Shown here: piece by piece, positions 22,423-33,634 of the stretch | Numbering within the stretch: the stretch's first letter is position 1 | Layout: every line of letters starts with the position of its first letter | NCBI GenBank assembly: GCA_009760855.2 | Contig: WPIO01000001.1 | Coordinates: forward strand, 8,680,501-8,740,500 | Source: Cristatella mucedo | Lineage: Eukaryota; Bryozoa; Phylactolaemata; Cristatellidae | Length of the DNA: 60,000 bases | Reading direction: 5' to 3' | The notes under the pieces: generated by a model | Told to the model about the DNA's origin: nothing | Seen by the model: only the letters and a program-made list of their open reading frames with translations | Databases searched by the model: none | Translations under genes and position numbers: made by a program

Positions 22423-24040
22423 CTAATACAGGTCCTGGCTAAGCCGCTGCAGCATCTCAGTCCATTCAGGAGTCAGCTCCAGAACCTTGATAGTGTAAAG
22501 CATCATCAATATGAACTCAAACGTGTAGATCTGCACCAGCAGCCCTGTCACCTGAGCAGTAGGCTTCGCATCGGTTAAGTCGGTGGCAATTTCTGCAAGT
22601 GCCAGTCCCAGAGGGCCGTAGGTATTCATGATAGCGAGGATCGCGTACACTCGACACCAACACCTCGTCTCACTGATCTGCTTCAGCCTCAGCATTTGAC
22701 ACGGTGGCCTGCGGTTGGGCCGCTTTCCGTCTCAAGAGCATTTAAATGGGGGCTTGACTGGTGCATCGTGATCGAAGAGCTCGTTCTCGGCATCATCGTC
22801 GCTCTCCTTGCCCCAATATCATTGAGCTTTTCCTTTTCGCGGCAGCGAACACACGCCGGCGCTTGGCCGATGCGCCGATCAACACGGACAGGGAAAGCCC
22901 GTAGGTGAAGAAACCGTTAAAAAATGGGATGGACTTGGCTTTTTCTTAAGTCACCGTGTTCAGGCGATGGGTGTAAGAGTGGATATATATTGCATTTGGC
23001 GATTCGGTGATCCTCGGCAACGAACTATTCCCTGCAGGCAGTTGAATTCGCCGGACATTTAGGAAGCACCCTCATGGCATTGAGTGACGACTCGGCTGGG
23101 ATGCAGGTTGCTGGCTGCCAAGGCCTCGTGCATCAATTTGAGCCAATCTTCCGCCCTCGTCGACGGCACTTCTACCAGGACAAGAGATCGCTCGATGACA
23201 TCTCCAGTCTTGTCCACGTGGGAATATAGAGACTCGGCTGCTCTCGCTCGGCTTCGTCTGTCAACGGATCGGCGAAAATCGCACAGCAACTAGACGAGAC
23301 CTCATCATTCAGACCGTTAATATAGCTGCTCGAGCCTGGCCAGCAATGATGTGAAGGATTCGGTCTTGAGTCTGCGGCGAGGTGTACTTTTTCTTCTCCA
23401 AGAGGCTGTTAAACCATCCCCTGAGCTCCGGGTCACCATCAAGTTTGAAGTCGAGAAGCTCAAGGAAATTTCCGAGTTTGTTGCAGGCTGAATGGTCGTG
23501 CTCACGATGATCGCAAAGAGACAGGCCTTGTCGAACAAGCCAAATGACAACGGAGAAGGTCAACCATTTCCAGTTAAGTTGAAGCTGCTGTTTCCATTTC
23601 CCTACTTATTTGCGACGATCTCATCCAGGACCTCATTGACAACCTGTGCTATCCGTGTCAGGTGCTGGCAGAGTCTAACAAGGTGGCGGAGTATAACCTG
23701 GTGGCAGAGGCGATGAGCACTTAAGGGAACACGATGTTTGATCTTCCCTGAAATGTTCTTCCAGCCACGAACGCCGCTGCTCACCCGCTCCGAACGCCAG
23801 CCCGGTGGTGCAATGATCGAAGCAGAAGACAGCGTCCTTGCTCTCCGAGTATTCGATCCAGCTGTGCAACTGAAAGTAGGCCCGTTGGTGCAATCGTTGT
23901 TTCTTTCATTCGGCCGTAGGCGGAAATTTAAGCTGGCGTGGGGGAATAAAGCATCCCAGTCGCAGGATGTGCAAGCGATCGGCATTGCTGACGGCATCGA
24001 GTACTGCAGGATCCGTCGGAAATTTCGAGGCAACAGAGGC
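22423..24040 (-). pseudogene. hAT-family transposase relic (TTF zinc finger + DUF4371 type)
   Basis: Read from 24040 down, several frames together follow the ZMYM/ZNF862-like branch of hAT transposases. First is a TTF-type zinc-finger region (AYFQLHSWIEYSESKDAVFCF, about 23890-23830), then RGWKNISGKIKH (family form GFRNWKN.LGK). Next comes the DUF4371 start (HSACNKLGNFLELLDFKLD, 23500-23430) with KYTSPQTQDRILHIIA. The catalytic-core segment follows (GDVIERSLVLVEVPST ... TQCHEGAS, 23220-23062; family form G.GYDGAS). Last is ISETRCWCRVYAI with TFEFILMMLYTIKVL (22690-22480; family form LS.TRW.CR ... FEFI). Frameshifts and stops separate the blocks, so it cannot make a transposase. Confidence 0.75.
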
Positions 24041-24764
24041 GGACCGAAAGGATGGCGGTAATTCGGACTTCGAAGAAACTAATATTTCAAGTTTGCATTG
24101 GCCATTTCGTTACTCCCAGTTCCTAGTGAGCTTCACACGACGCGACCCAGAACCAAGAAGGAGCAAACGCCTCTCCCCCGGTCGTGACTCAACTCGCTAC
24201 CCACAGTATGCGTCACAAAGAGTGGCCTTCATACCTGAAGGAGCGTCCGTCTCAAATCTATTGCGCTGCCGGGATTTTTAGAGTTGGTCCCCGACCCGGG
24301 GACCAACTAAGGCGGCTCAGGGTCGATGCCTACCGGTCTGGAATAGGTAAATTTAGGGGCCTGGACAAAATTAATTTGTAGCTTGGCCCAGCTCTGGCTC
24401 TCCACCTGACGATGCACTCTAAACATAAAACAACTTGATCATCATCTTTCCAGCAAAGGCAAAATATAAATCTGCAGATGTTAGGATAGATCCTTACAGT
24501 TATTTAGGGCCAACACTGAATTTCATACATTTATTTGCGAGCCTGAAAGGTCTTGGAGGGGGCTGCAGGGTTAGAGTCCACAGGCGGCCTAGAGTAAAAC
24601 GAAATTTTATTCTATGCAACTTGTATAATATGCCTAAAGTGAACAAAAGAGCTGACATAGGGAAAGGAGACTGCTAGGAGAATAAACGCTTTCTATTTTT
24701 TCTGCCATCCAATGTTATTAGCTTAAATATAAGATTTTAACTTAAGGCCACTTGTAATAATCAA
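24041..24764. other. Flank of the hAT relic; contains a perfect hairpin
   Basis: No gene recognised. Notable is the 12-bp inverted repeat at 24282-24308. The terminal inverted repeats of the hAT element could not be identified. Confidence 0.4.
24282..24308. repeat. Perfect 12-bp hairpin with 3-nt loop
   Basis: agttggtccccg (24282-24293), loop acc, then cggggaccaact (24297-24308). The arms are exact reverse complements. It sits about 240 bp upstream of the first readable part of the hAT relic. No T-run follows, so it is not a bacterial-style terminator. Confidence 0.85.
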
Positions 24765-25430
24765 TAGTAGTGTCTCTTCTGTAGCGCCATATGAGAACTG
24801 AATCTATATACAGGTGCCGTGCAACACGCTGCAAGAGAAGCAATAACCAAGTCTCACTGAAAAGCAAGATAGCATAATTAAACAAGCATGCTAAAGCGTC
24901 TAAGTATATTGCTAAGACAAACATTCAAAACCACATAAGGAGACAGCCACAGACAAGTTGAATCCATGGTTGGGAACGTATACTGAGTCAAACTAAAATG
25001 AACAAAACGCACAGCAGGAAAGACAACTTTTCTGGAGTGCAGCATAGAAACAAATCGACATGTACAGTTTTGCAGCGAACGACCAAAAACAAGGAAATTC
25101 GCACTTACAGAGCAAAGACTTCATGGAATAGGTGTAGATAGGCCAGAGCAAGAGATGTGAAGGATCTTAAGGTGAGTGGTGGCTTTTTGAAGAGGAGCCA
25201 GTGCAGATTGATGTAATGTGACAGTTGCTACTTGCAAAACAGATAACCTAGTGGCAGCGTTTTTGTTTTACCAACTGTAAGCGGCTTTGTGAAAAAGCAG
25301 GAGGAGCTATATTGATGAGCCGCGTTGGCATCCTTTATGGCCACAGCAGCAGTGGTGAAAGCCGTAAAGACTCTTCTGCCGCTATACAAAAGAGACTGTT
25401 AAGTCAGCTAGTATACAAGGATTTAGGATT
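24765..25430 (-). mobile_element. Very degenerate LINE-B-like relic
   Basis: The left end shows 'tagcgccatatgagaactga' and 'atctatatacaggtgccgtg', a diverged LINE-B tail. Near 25215-25150 the minus strand reads LHWLLFKKPPLTLRSFTSLA, comparable to LINE-B LHWLPVKQRIDFK..LL.LRSIHSLA. The middle is not alignable by eye. Confidence 0.4.
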
Positions 25431-26684
25431 GAGCTATACAATTCTGTAGGATGTCATAAATATGTAGAGCAACAGTATTTTTGCAATGCTATCTAGCTTT
25501 AAGTATACAGACTTTACAATAAAGCTGAGATGGTCATCTATTGGAAAGTCAATTATAAACAGGATACTCAGACTCCGTTTAGAGGCAACATGATATATAC
25601 TTCCGGAGCTGATTTGGGGAGTAAAGGGTTCTAGCTTCTGTGTTGCGAACGGTTCGCCCAAGGTTTTACCTACTGATTGGTGACAGTAACGCTCACAGCT
25701 ATAACTCACGCGTGCACGCAAACGCACACAGAAGTGCTAGAGCATTTTTGCTCAAAATAATATGTAAAAATATCTTATTAGCTCGCCTTAAGTTTTTCCG
25801 AGGTAAACATTTGACGGCTCTTCTCATGAAGTCTCCCGAATAAGAATCAGCATGCTACAATGCGAAGGAATAGATATACTGAAGAATTGTTATTGTAATC
25901 TTAATATTAATGTTATTAGAAATTGCGAGCAACTCACTTCCTGCAGACTCGCTTTGCTGAGTCATAGTAGTTATGTCAACGGAAGGCAATCCTGTGATAT
26001 GTTGCCGCTTGGTGGAACTTCGCCAACTTGCAACCAGTCGCAAGTGCAAATGCTCTATCCTGCGGCGTGACGGACTTTCTTGCTTTAATCAGGAGAGATT
26101 ATTGCATAGAGTACCTATATGAAAGAGCATCTCAAAAATAGCCTATAGTTCTTGCTTTAAAACAAGAACAGATTTTCTCACAAGGTTATGTAATAGCCAC
26201 AAATGAAATCCCAACCGATTACGTAACATGGTTGCACAACGAGTTCTGGATCTAAAAAGTTACCTGGTTCTACAACATTATTTGGGTTGTCTGGGGTTGA
26301 ATACACATTCTTAAATTTTATTGAATGACCAATGCGCATAGACCTGGCCACGAATAGCAAATTTTCCAACTGGATTTTGCCAAATGATTAACCGTGCTCA
26401 ACGTATATTTCAACGCGAGCTAGCCTGTGGAATCGCTTCGCTGATTCAAAATATAGTTACAATACTGTACATAACTTAACACGTCTATTACCTCTACGCA
26501 TTTTTCTATCGAGTGAACCTCTATGCACGCTTACGTGTTATTCTTAACTTTCATCAGACGTTAACTCGGACAGGAACTCCCACATTCAGAGACTCGGGAA
26601 CGCTGAGCTTCGATTGGCTAGCGTTATATCTCGCTCCTAGCTCCAGGGACCCTGCCATTAACTATATATATATATAATAATAAT
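25431..26684. other. No gene assigned
   Basis: Open frames at 25434-25727 (-) and 25852-26070 (+) lack known motifs. A (TA)n/(AAT)n tract at 26660-26697 belongs to the 3' end of the adjacent LINE-B copy. Confidence 0.4.
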
Positions 26685-27350
26685 AATAATATAATATGTT
26701 AATTCACTTGATAAAGCGCCCTCAGAGAACTCAATCTCTTTCTAAGCACTTTGCATTTGCTGCAAAGGGAAATGCAATTGAATGGTGAGTAATATAATGC
26801 TTGATAAACAAACAAAATGAATAACATGGTTAGGGGTGACATGCACAGAGTCAGCATAAAAATGTGGTTAGTGGCAGCATGCACGCATAGGCACATGTAG
26901 GACGAATTACACGGGCCCACTAAATACTGTCCTAAATACGTGTGTTTTTAAGTTCTTTTTAAATATGGTCAAGTCAAGGGATGTTCTGACGTGGGTCGGG
27001 AGTGAGCTACAGGCTTTGAGAGCATTCGAACTAAATGCACGATCTCCAAATGATTTGAGGTTTGTACGAGGTACTTGTAGACTGTTGGATTCCGAAAAGC
27101 GGGTGGTGCGATGCTTGGCCTTGTGGGGGAGTAGATGTGAGAGATAGGCTGGAGCCGAAGAATGAAGTGACCTAAAAGTGAGTAACAAAACCTTGAAGTC
27201 GATCCGTTGCTTGACTGGTAGCCAGTGAAGGTCGGTGAGAAGTTGAGTAATGTGGCAACTGCGACGCTCACGACAGACAAGCCTAGCTGCAGTTTTGCAC
27301 CAGCTGCAATAGCCTGATCGCACATTCCGGTAGGCAAGGCACTAGGCACT
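26685..27350 (-). mobile_element. LINE-B copy, 3' third
   Basis: Minus-strand frame with CRERRSCHITQLLTDLHWLP, then VKQRIDFKVLLLTFRSLHSS, SAPAYLSHLLP, SFGDRAFSSNALKA and FKKNLKTHVFRTVFSGPV, followed by the LINE-B 3' untranslated tail and an (AAT)n tract near 26670. It is truncated at about 27350, inside the RT C-terminal region. The last 120 codons are nearly open, which suggests it is one of the younger copies. The 27351-27559 gap to the next copy has no recognised content. Confidence 0.8.
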
Positions 27351-27559
27351 AGTCAAGCTCGCGCCGCCATTTTGCCACTTGGCGGACATTCTCGCCTTCA
27401 TTAATAGGGGTACATTGATTTATAAACCGTGAAAATTATAAAGGCTTATAATTGAGATGACGACTGGCATTTTTGAAACTTCTAACCCCACGGATTTTTT
27501 CTGCCCGGCTGTATACAAATATGACATGGTGACATTCCTATTAGTATTATTCGATTTTT

Positions 27560-29960
27560 TATTCTACTATAAGTATTACTAATAATAATACACATGCAAG
27601 GCGCCGAATGAGAACTTCGTATCTTTCTAGGCACTTTACATACGCTGTAAAGCAAGCTTGATCGAATAACTAGTAAGAGCAAACTCAATGTTAGCATGCA
27701 TAACACGGTTAGAGGTGCCGTGCACTAGGTCAGCATGTAGATGTGATTAGTGGCACCATTAGCATTGTCAAAATACACAAGCACGTAAACAAAAATCGTA
27801 CGGACCCAATGCCGTGATGAATAGATGCACTTTTAGCTTCTTTAAAATTGTGTCAATTAAGGAAATGTCGTGACAATGTGTTAATAGTGGCAGTATCAGA
27901 GACAGCGAGGAATTTAGAGTCAGTTTAAGGCTTTGGAAGAGTAAAAACTGAAGGTAGGGTCACAGAGGATTGAGGTTTTATACTAGGTGTATCTAAAACA
28001 ATTTATTTCGGAAAATTACATGGTACGATGCCTAGCAAGAGAGTAGATCTGATAGGTAGGCTGGTGCAAATAAATGAAGGGACCTTAAGTAGTGAAAGAA
28101 CGTCAAAGTCGATGAGCTGATTGACAGAGAGTCAGTGCAGGTCGGAGGTAAATGGTATGACGTGGCAACTACGAAGGCAAGATTAGCTGTATAGATTTGC
28201 ACCAGCTGTAATCTTCTGATTGCATATGCGAGCAGATTAGCACACAGTGAGCTACAGAAGCTGAGACGGGATATTATAAACACATGGAACACATTTTTAT
28301 GTGGTATCCCTGTCCAAGAAAGCCAAAGTTTTAGCAATGTAATGCAGCTGAATATAGGCAGATTTGACTGTGGAGCTCATGTGTTCATTTAGTTTAGAGG
28401 TCAGTTTGGAACAGGACACTGACTGAGCCGACTTTGAGCAATAATCTGTAATTTTGCCTTGGTCACAATTACTTTTCCATAACTAAAAAGTTAGTTTCAT
28501 CATAATTTAATTTGAGAACGTTTGCTACCATACATGTGCGGATGTGAGCAATCCATTCAAGAAGTATTTTTAAGAATGTGATCGAGAACAAAACCCTAAG
28601 GTTCCCCGTACTTTAGTGGCACCTCTGAATATCTTCTTCCGTTCATCTCTAGAGTCGACCACTGAGATAAGATCTGGACAATTTCAGTTCAGTGCCAGTG
28701 ATGTCCTGGCGAGATGAATAGCGCTGGAGAAAGTCTCGGTGATCTATTGTACCAAAAACTTCCGAAAGACCGCATAACAACCAGAGACTTTACCCAAGTC
28801 CTTATTCTTTATAAGATCGTTATGCACCCTAAGCGATGCAGACTCTGTCAAGTGATTCCCTCTAAATCTAAGCAGGTGTTTGCTTGCTAGGTGTTAGATT
28901 TCACTATTAGAGTTCCGCTGGTCTGCCACAACTCGTTCCAGAGTGTTTTATAGGTGCGGTAGAAAGGAAACTGGCAGAATCTGCTCAAGGTCTTTTAGTC
29001 TAGTGTTGCTTTCTTAGTCAGTGGCCTAAGAACAGCATGCTTGAGAGGTGCAGGGACATGACCCAAACCTGAGTACATATTTTGTACATAACTTATGCAT
29101 GACAGAAGCAGATTTGTACATCACAGACTTAGCGAAGGGGGCAGAGAGTGTACAGAACTAGTAGTCTTCATTGAGTAGGAGATGGATTTTAGGAGAAGGT
29201 CACTCGTGTCCTCCTTCAATGTAGACATTGAGCTAGTGTACGAAACGAGGGTCATGAATCCTCGAATGTTGATGTTATTGAGGGATATGAGTCAAGAGGG
29301 GATGAAATTACCTGAGGGATGGACTCATCTGATCTAGTCTGTCTCGGTGACAAATAAACAAGGTAAGCAATCGCATCGGTGACCACAAGTATTAATAGGG
29401 AAAGAGCTAACCTATGAGCAGTTAAAGAGAAAATTAATGTAGACATCAGCATTCGTTCGATTTTGCATCAGTGATTCAACCATATTTTATTAGAACCTAG
29501 ACTTGAACTTTGCTAGGATTGATTGGTGTGATCTACATTAGTCTTCATATGACTGATAATTAACAGCCAGTCCCGATTTTTTGTGCACTTTCTCAAGCAT
29601 GAGTATAGTCCACCTAGCTGGTATACAGTCTTTGGTAAACCATAGTGCGCTTAGTCTGAGGGGCAAACCCTTCAAGCACGTTAGCAAGTATCATGCAGGA
29701 CTATAAGAATGACGTCAGGTCGGAAGGTGGACTGAGCAGCAGGGACGATAAAGATATTTTCGCTCTGACAGCTTCGACGTCAAGGTTCTCGAGGTTTCGC
29801 GATTTTCAGACGATCTTGGAACTGAATGAAAGCCCACACTGCATATTGAGAGAGATCTACAAATGATCAGATGAGGAGAATGTGGTAAGGATAGGTCATG
29901 GTGGCGTGCACTTGTGAGAGAATATTTGATTGAGTGTGTGACCCTTTATGTGAGCCCTTC
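27560..29960 (-). mobile_element. LINE-B copy, longest in the window (endonuclease end to 3' tail)
   Basis: Read from 29960 to 27560. First is the end of an AP-type endonuclease and the endonuclease-RT linker (29960-29430, aligning with 32193-32827). Then come RT blocks: HVPAPLKHAVLRPLTKKATL (about 29070), NELWQT, a FISPGHHWH block standing for the GITG.AL.WF region, and VPLKYGEP for the VPLKYGVPQGS motif (about 28600). The C-terminal block follows (AYAIRRLQLVQIYTANLAFV, 28240; SAPAYLSDLL-like, 28060). Last is the 3' tail and a short AAT tract. Many stops and frame changes make it a fossil. It ends abruptly at 29960, where a LINE-A copy starts on the other strand. Confidence 0.75.
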
Positions 29961-29962
29961 AT

Positions 29963-31146
29963 GTAGCTTGTGGGTCAGGTCTCACACACGAGACAGGTCA
30001 CTTGTGGAATCCCTCAAGGATCCGTAGTCGGTCCCATGCTGTTTTCCATTTACACTCAACCTCTGGGAAAAGTGAATAAGGCCCATTGAATAGGATATAA
30101 CTTTTATGCTGACGATACTCAGCTGCATTTTTCATTCACACCGTCGGAATCTGCTGCAGCAACTGAGAAGCTGAATGCTTGCCTTACCGACATTCGATCT
30201 TCGATGTCTGAAAACTTCTTAAAACTAAATGAAGATAAAACCGAACTGCTGCTCATAGGAGACTCTAAGCGTGTGGCTGGATTAAAAGGCTCTGCTCTTC
30301 TAATAGGTGATGCTGTTGAGCGACCATCACCACGTGCTCGAAATTTAGGTATCGTTTTCGACAGCTGCCTTAGTTTTAACAGCTTCATTCAGAAGGTTGG
30401 TTCTACAGCTAGCCATCACGTCCGATCCCTATCCAAGATTAGGAGCTTTCTTCCACAGTGGCTTGCGAAAGATTTAACTAGCTCCTTAGTTCCGTCTCGG
30501 CTTGATTATTGTGATTCCCTTTTGGATGTGCTACTAAAGAAAGCAACTATACCACTGCAGCTGGCTATGAATATGGCTGCGAGGCTAGTTTTCAAGTCCC
30601 AGAGGTAAGAGCACGTTTCTTCGTTGCTAAAAGTGCTAGGATGTATGCCGGTTGAGCAACGGATACAGAGCAAAGTTCTTACACTGATCAACAAGGCCCG
30701 CCACGGCTGAGCTCCTCCAAACCTAGCTAAACTGCTGCACCAGTTTCAGCCTCTTTGTGCCCTCAGGTCTAGTCTGGACAATAACTTAGCTTCCATTCCT
30801 CCACTTGGAGACCGTTGGCGACAGAAGCTTTAGCTCTGCAGGTCCTAGACTGTGGAACTCGCTTCCACAATTCTTACGAAACGACAACTACTCTCCTACT
30901 GCCGACTATGGCAAATCCTTTTCAGCGGTCCTGAGCTGCTACTTTCGTGATACTCACTACCTCAACTGTTCTCCTGAATCTGCTATGATTCCCACTTTCG
31001 CTTTGTAGCGTGAGATGAGGTCTGTTGGCTACCGAATTCATACCGAAAGTCGCTTAGACTATGAGTGTGCTATACAAAACTCTCCTGCGTAACACCCACA
31101 TAGTCTTTATGGCTTTGTGCAATTACAGACGGAGATACATTACATC
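29963..31146 (+). mobile_element. LINE-A copy 1, 5'-truncated RT
   Basis: CR1/L2-like non-LTR element. Order: CGIPQGSVVGPMLFSIYTQP (one substitution from the usual VLG), GYNFYADDTQLHFSFTPSES (catalytic YADD intact), SENFLKLNEDKTELLLIGDS, ARNLGIVFDSCLSFNSFIQK, LVPSRLDYCDSLLDVLLKKA, then a frameshifted C-terminus ending SSAGPRLWNSLPQFLRNDNY. Its 3' end 'cagacggagatacattacat' lies directly against a Maverick relic. The 134-residue stretch 30204-30608 is one open frame; elsewhere stops occur (for example TAG near 30606). Confidence 0.8.
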
Positions 31147-32192
31147 TGTCATGATTGAAATATCAGAGTCGTGTTTTTTCGCGTCATAAGCAGTCGTCCT
31201 AGATTGAACAAGGTAATCTGCATAGCCCTTTATAAGAGTTGCTGTATTTGCTAGTTAGGGATCAATGATATCTTGAGTAGTTCCTGACATTTCCTCTACA
31301 AAGATAACAAATTAAAACTAAATTACATAGAAGCAACAATCTGTACGCCTGGTTTTGTTTTTGGCGACTTCAATTTCTTTTCTGCATTCGTCAGCATTGC
31401 AATAATCTTGCCATGGTCTGCTATTTGTTTTTATCGCAAATTTTGCAGATTTCGTTAAGAATTGTGACATAGAAGCTTTCTTAGTCGGGAGTAATTTTAT
31501 CCAGTAAATGTTTAACCATTCTTGGTTCAGCTCCTTTTAGTTTACGTTCGCAAGTGTTAAGAGCCATTTATTTCGATTGGTCACAACTTAGAACTCTGGA
31601 GACATTAAGTGCTATATATAATGATAACTTAATAATCAACTTCAATAATTTCTCCGGAATCATACTCGGAACTTAATCAGATCCGGAATCCCAGCTTAAA
31701 TCAGAGTTCATGAAAGGGTCGTAATCATGATCAGAATCCATTTCTGAGTCAACATCTGATTCGGAATCCATTTCTTTTTTATCGGATTATTTTTCTCCTT
31801 TTAGCTCTTCTGAAAGATTTAGATCAGCAGGAAGTATAGTTGAAATTTATTTTTCCACAATTATGGAAAAACTTTTTTAACTTCTGCTTCGTCTTGAAGA
31901 ATTTCGGACATGTTTGTCTATGCTATGTTATTTCTTCTTCAAATAAATTAAATACATGTTGCTAGTGGTGAAGAAACCAGAAGCTCTTCCTTCTTTTTTT
32001 ACTTGTTCAATTATGTAATGGCCGTAAGCAAAGCTACATCGCCCTCAGTGAAGCCAATAAAGTTTACTTTCAAAGGCTGATAAAGCTACTTTGTTAAGTC
32101 TGTCGATCTGTTCGCTTTTCTTTTGAGCTATTTTGAAGAATTGTTTCACTTACTCCTTCCATGCTTTCTCCTTGAAACCCGGCAACATGATG
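31147..32192 (-). pseudogene. Second, diverged Maverick/Polinton relic (gene block)
   Basis: On the minus strand it repeats the gene order of 33105-34700 with much divergence. A polymerase C-terminal tail (CSFAYGHY-like, 32192-31920) is followed by a short frame starting MSEILQDEAEVKKV (about 31910). Next come an acidic frame MDSESDVDSEMDSDHDYDPF (about 31775) and a homologue of the 91-codon gene (VSRVLSCDQS, about 31595). Last is the N-terminus of gene X (TTAYDAKKHDSDISI, about 31200; better copy MTAYDQQTLDSDISI). The counterpart of the 63-codon gene is missing. Stops interrupt most frames. The LINE-A 3' end cuts gene X at 31146. Confidence 0.7.
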
Positions 32193-32827
32193 GTTTATTG
32201 TCGACATCAGCATTTTTGGATTGTGCATCAGTGATTCAACAATGTTTCTATAGAAGCTAGACTTGGCCTTTGCTGGGATCGATTGGTACGACTTACAGTA
32301 GTCTTCATATGACTTTCGATGGACAGATAGTCCGGATCTTTTGCATGCTTTCTCAAGCTTTCGTTTAGTAGACCTGGCTAGTTCAATGTCTGTCGTAAAC
32401 TATAGGCCGTCTGGGCGGGGCGCACAGTGCGCTTTGTCAGAGGTGCAAACTCGTTGAGCGTGTCAGCTAGTGTCATGTTGTAGCTATCTACCAATGATGA
32501 CAGATCGGAGGTAGGACTGAGCAGCAGAGGCGAAGCAGATATTCTCGCACGGACAGCATCGATGTCGAGGGTCTTGAGGTTTCGCGATTCACAGGTTGTT
32601 TTAGAGGAAGATGTGGGCACACACTGTAGATTGAATGAGATCTGCATGTGGTCAGATAAGCAGGATTTTGTAATAATTGGTGATGACAAAGTGCAGTTGT
32701 AGGAGAAAATCGGGTCGAGTGTGTGACCCTTGATGTGGGTAGGGCCATGCACATGAGCCACAAGAGACAATGAGTCAGTCAATGCACGAAATTCGGTGCT
32801 GAAAGCGTCAGATAGGTTATTAAAGTC
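32193..32827 (-). mobile_element. Internal LINE-B fragment (endonuclease to linker) without a 3' end
   Basis: Minus-strand reading begins at a broken GDFN-type endonuclease motif (DFNNLSDAF, about 32815). It continues with GPTHIKGHTLDPIF, SDHMQISFNLQ (family form SDH..I.F.L) and LVDSYNMTLADTLNEFAPLT, and ends in the linker (KSYEDYCKSYQSIPAKAKSS, about 32290-32230). Residues 32782-32378 form one open frame of 134 codons. Both ends lie inside the LINE, so ordinary target-primed insertion does not explain it. It is bracketed by a 275-bp direct repeat of Maverick sequence. Confidence 0.75.
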
Positions 32828-33103
32828 TATACTATGTTATTTCTTCTTCAAATAAATTAAATAAATGTTGCAAGTGGTGACGAAACCAGAAGCTCTTCCT
32901 TCTTTCTTTACTTGTTCAATTCTGTAATGGCCGTAAGCAAAGCTACATCGCCCTCAGTTAAGCCAATAAAGTTAACTTTCAAATGCTGATAAAGCTACTT
33001 TGTTAAGTGTGTCGATCTGTTCGCGTTACTTTTGCGCTATTTGGAAGAATTTTCTTCACATACTCCTTCCATGCTTGCTCCTTGAAACCAGGCAACATGA
33101 TCA
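32828..33103 (-). pseudogene. Detached Maverick polymerase C-terminal tail, duplicate of 31920-32192
   Basis: The two segments agree closely by eye over about 270 bp (for example 'gaaaccagaagctcttcctt' and 'atggccgtaagcaaagctac'). Minus-strand reading: MLPGFKEQAWKEYVKKILPN, ALSAFESKLYWLN, CSFAYGHYRIEQVKKE. The same tail in the better polymerase reads ALSAFDSKRYWLD ... CSYAYGHYRI. It joins the gene X segment at about 33105 without a gene boundary, so it is a rearrangement joint. Confidence 0.7.
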
Positions 33104-33109
33104 GACATT

Positions 33110-33600
33110 CTACAACAGTTTCGGAATTGTATTAAAACTTGGATCAGCTAAAGCAGCAAGTGTTGCCTTTTGTCTAGCACTAGTTCCATCAGAGATATCA
33201 GGTAGAATTGCATAGCATTCATCCTTAACAATTCCAGAGATATCTGGTTTAATTCCTGCAACGCCTGATATAACTGTTGAAAGTGTTGGTAGCTGACTAG
33301 CAATCCATGTAGTATAACTAGAGATTTCTCCAGGTGTATCAAGAAGGGTATCAACTTTTGATCTAACTGTTGCTTCAAGGTCAGTTGTTATACTTGCCAT
33401 TCCAGAATCGATTACCTTTTGTGCTTCAATGTCGCACTTATCAATATAAAACTTTTTTACAGATGTATCTGTCATAATTGAGATATCTGAGTCGAGTGTT
33501 TGTTGATCATAAGCAGTCATTCTAGACTTTACAAGGTAATCAACATATGCTTTCAGCAGAGTTGCAGATTTGGGTCAGATACTTCATTTGCTGCCGACAT
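33110..33600 (-). pseudogene. Maverick gene X, unknown function, one frameshift near the start
   Basis: The main frame is 33520-33110 (136 codons), starting MTAYDQQTLDSDISIMTD. A better start is ATG at 33600 (MSAANEVSDPNLQ), which needs a one-base shift near 33565 to join LLKAYVDYLVKSR and the main frame. The diverged copy at 31147-31275 has the same two parts (MSGTTQDIIDP ... KGYADYLVQSRTTAYD) and supports this longer gene. Predicted to be mostly helical and soluble; no known Polinton protein is recognisable. It ends with TAG at 33110, 5 bp from a rearrangement joint, so the natural C-terminus may be missing. TATAATAG lies just upstream of the 33600 ATG. Confidence 0.55.
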
Positions 33601-33634
33601 TTTCCAATACTATTATAAAAAATATACAAAACAT

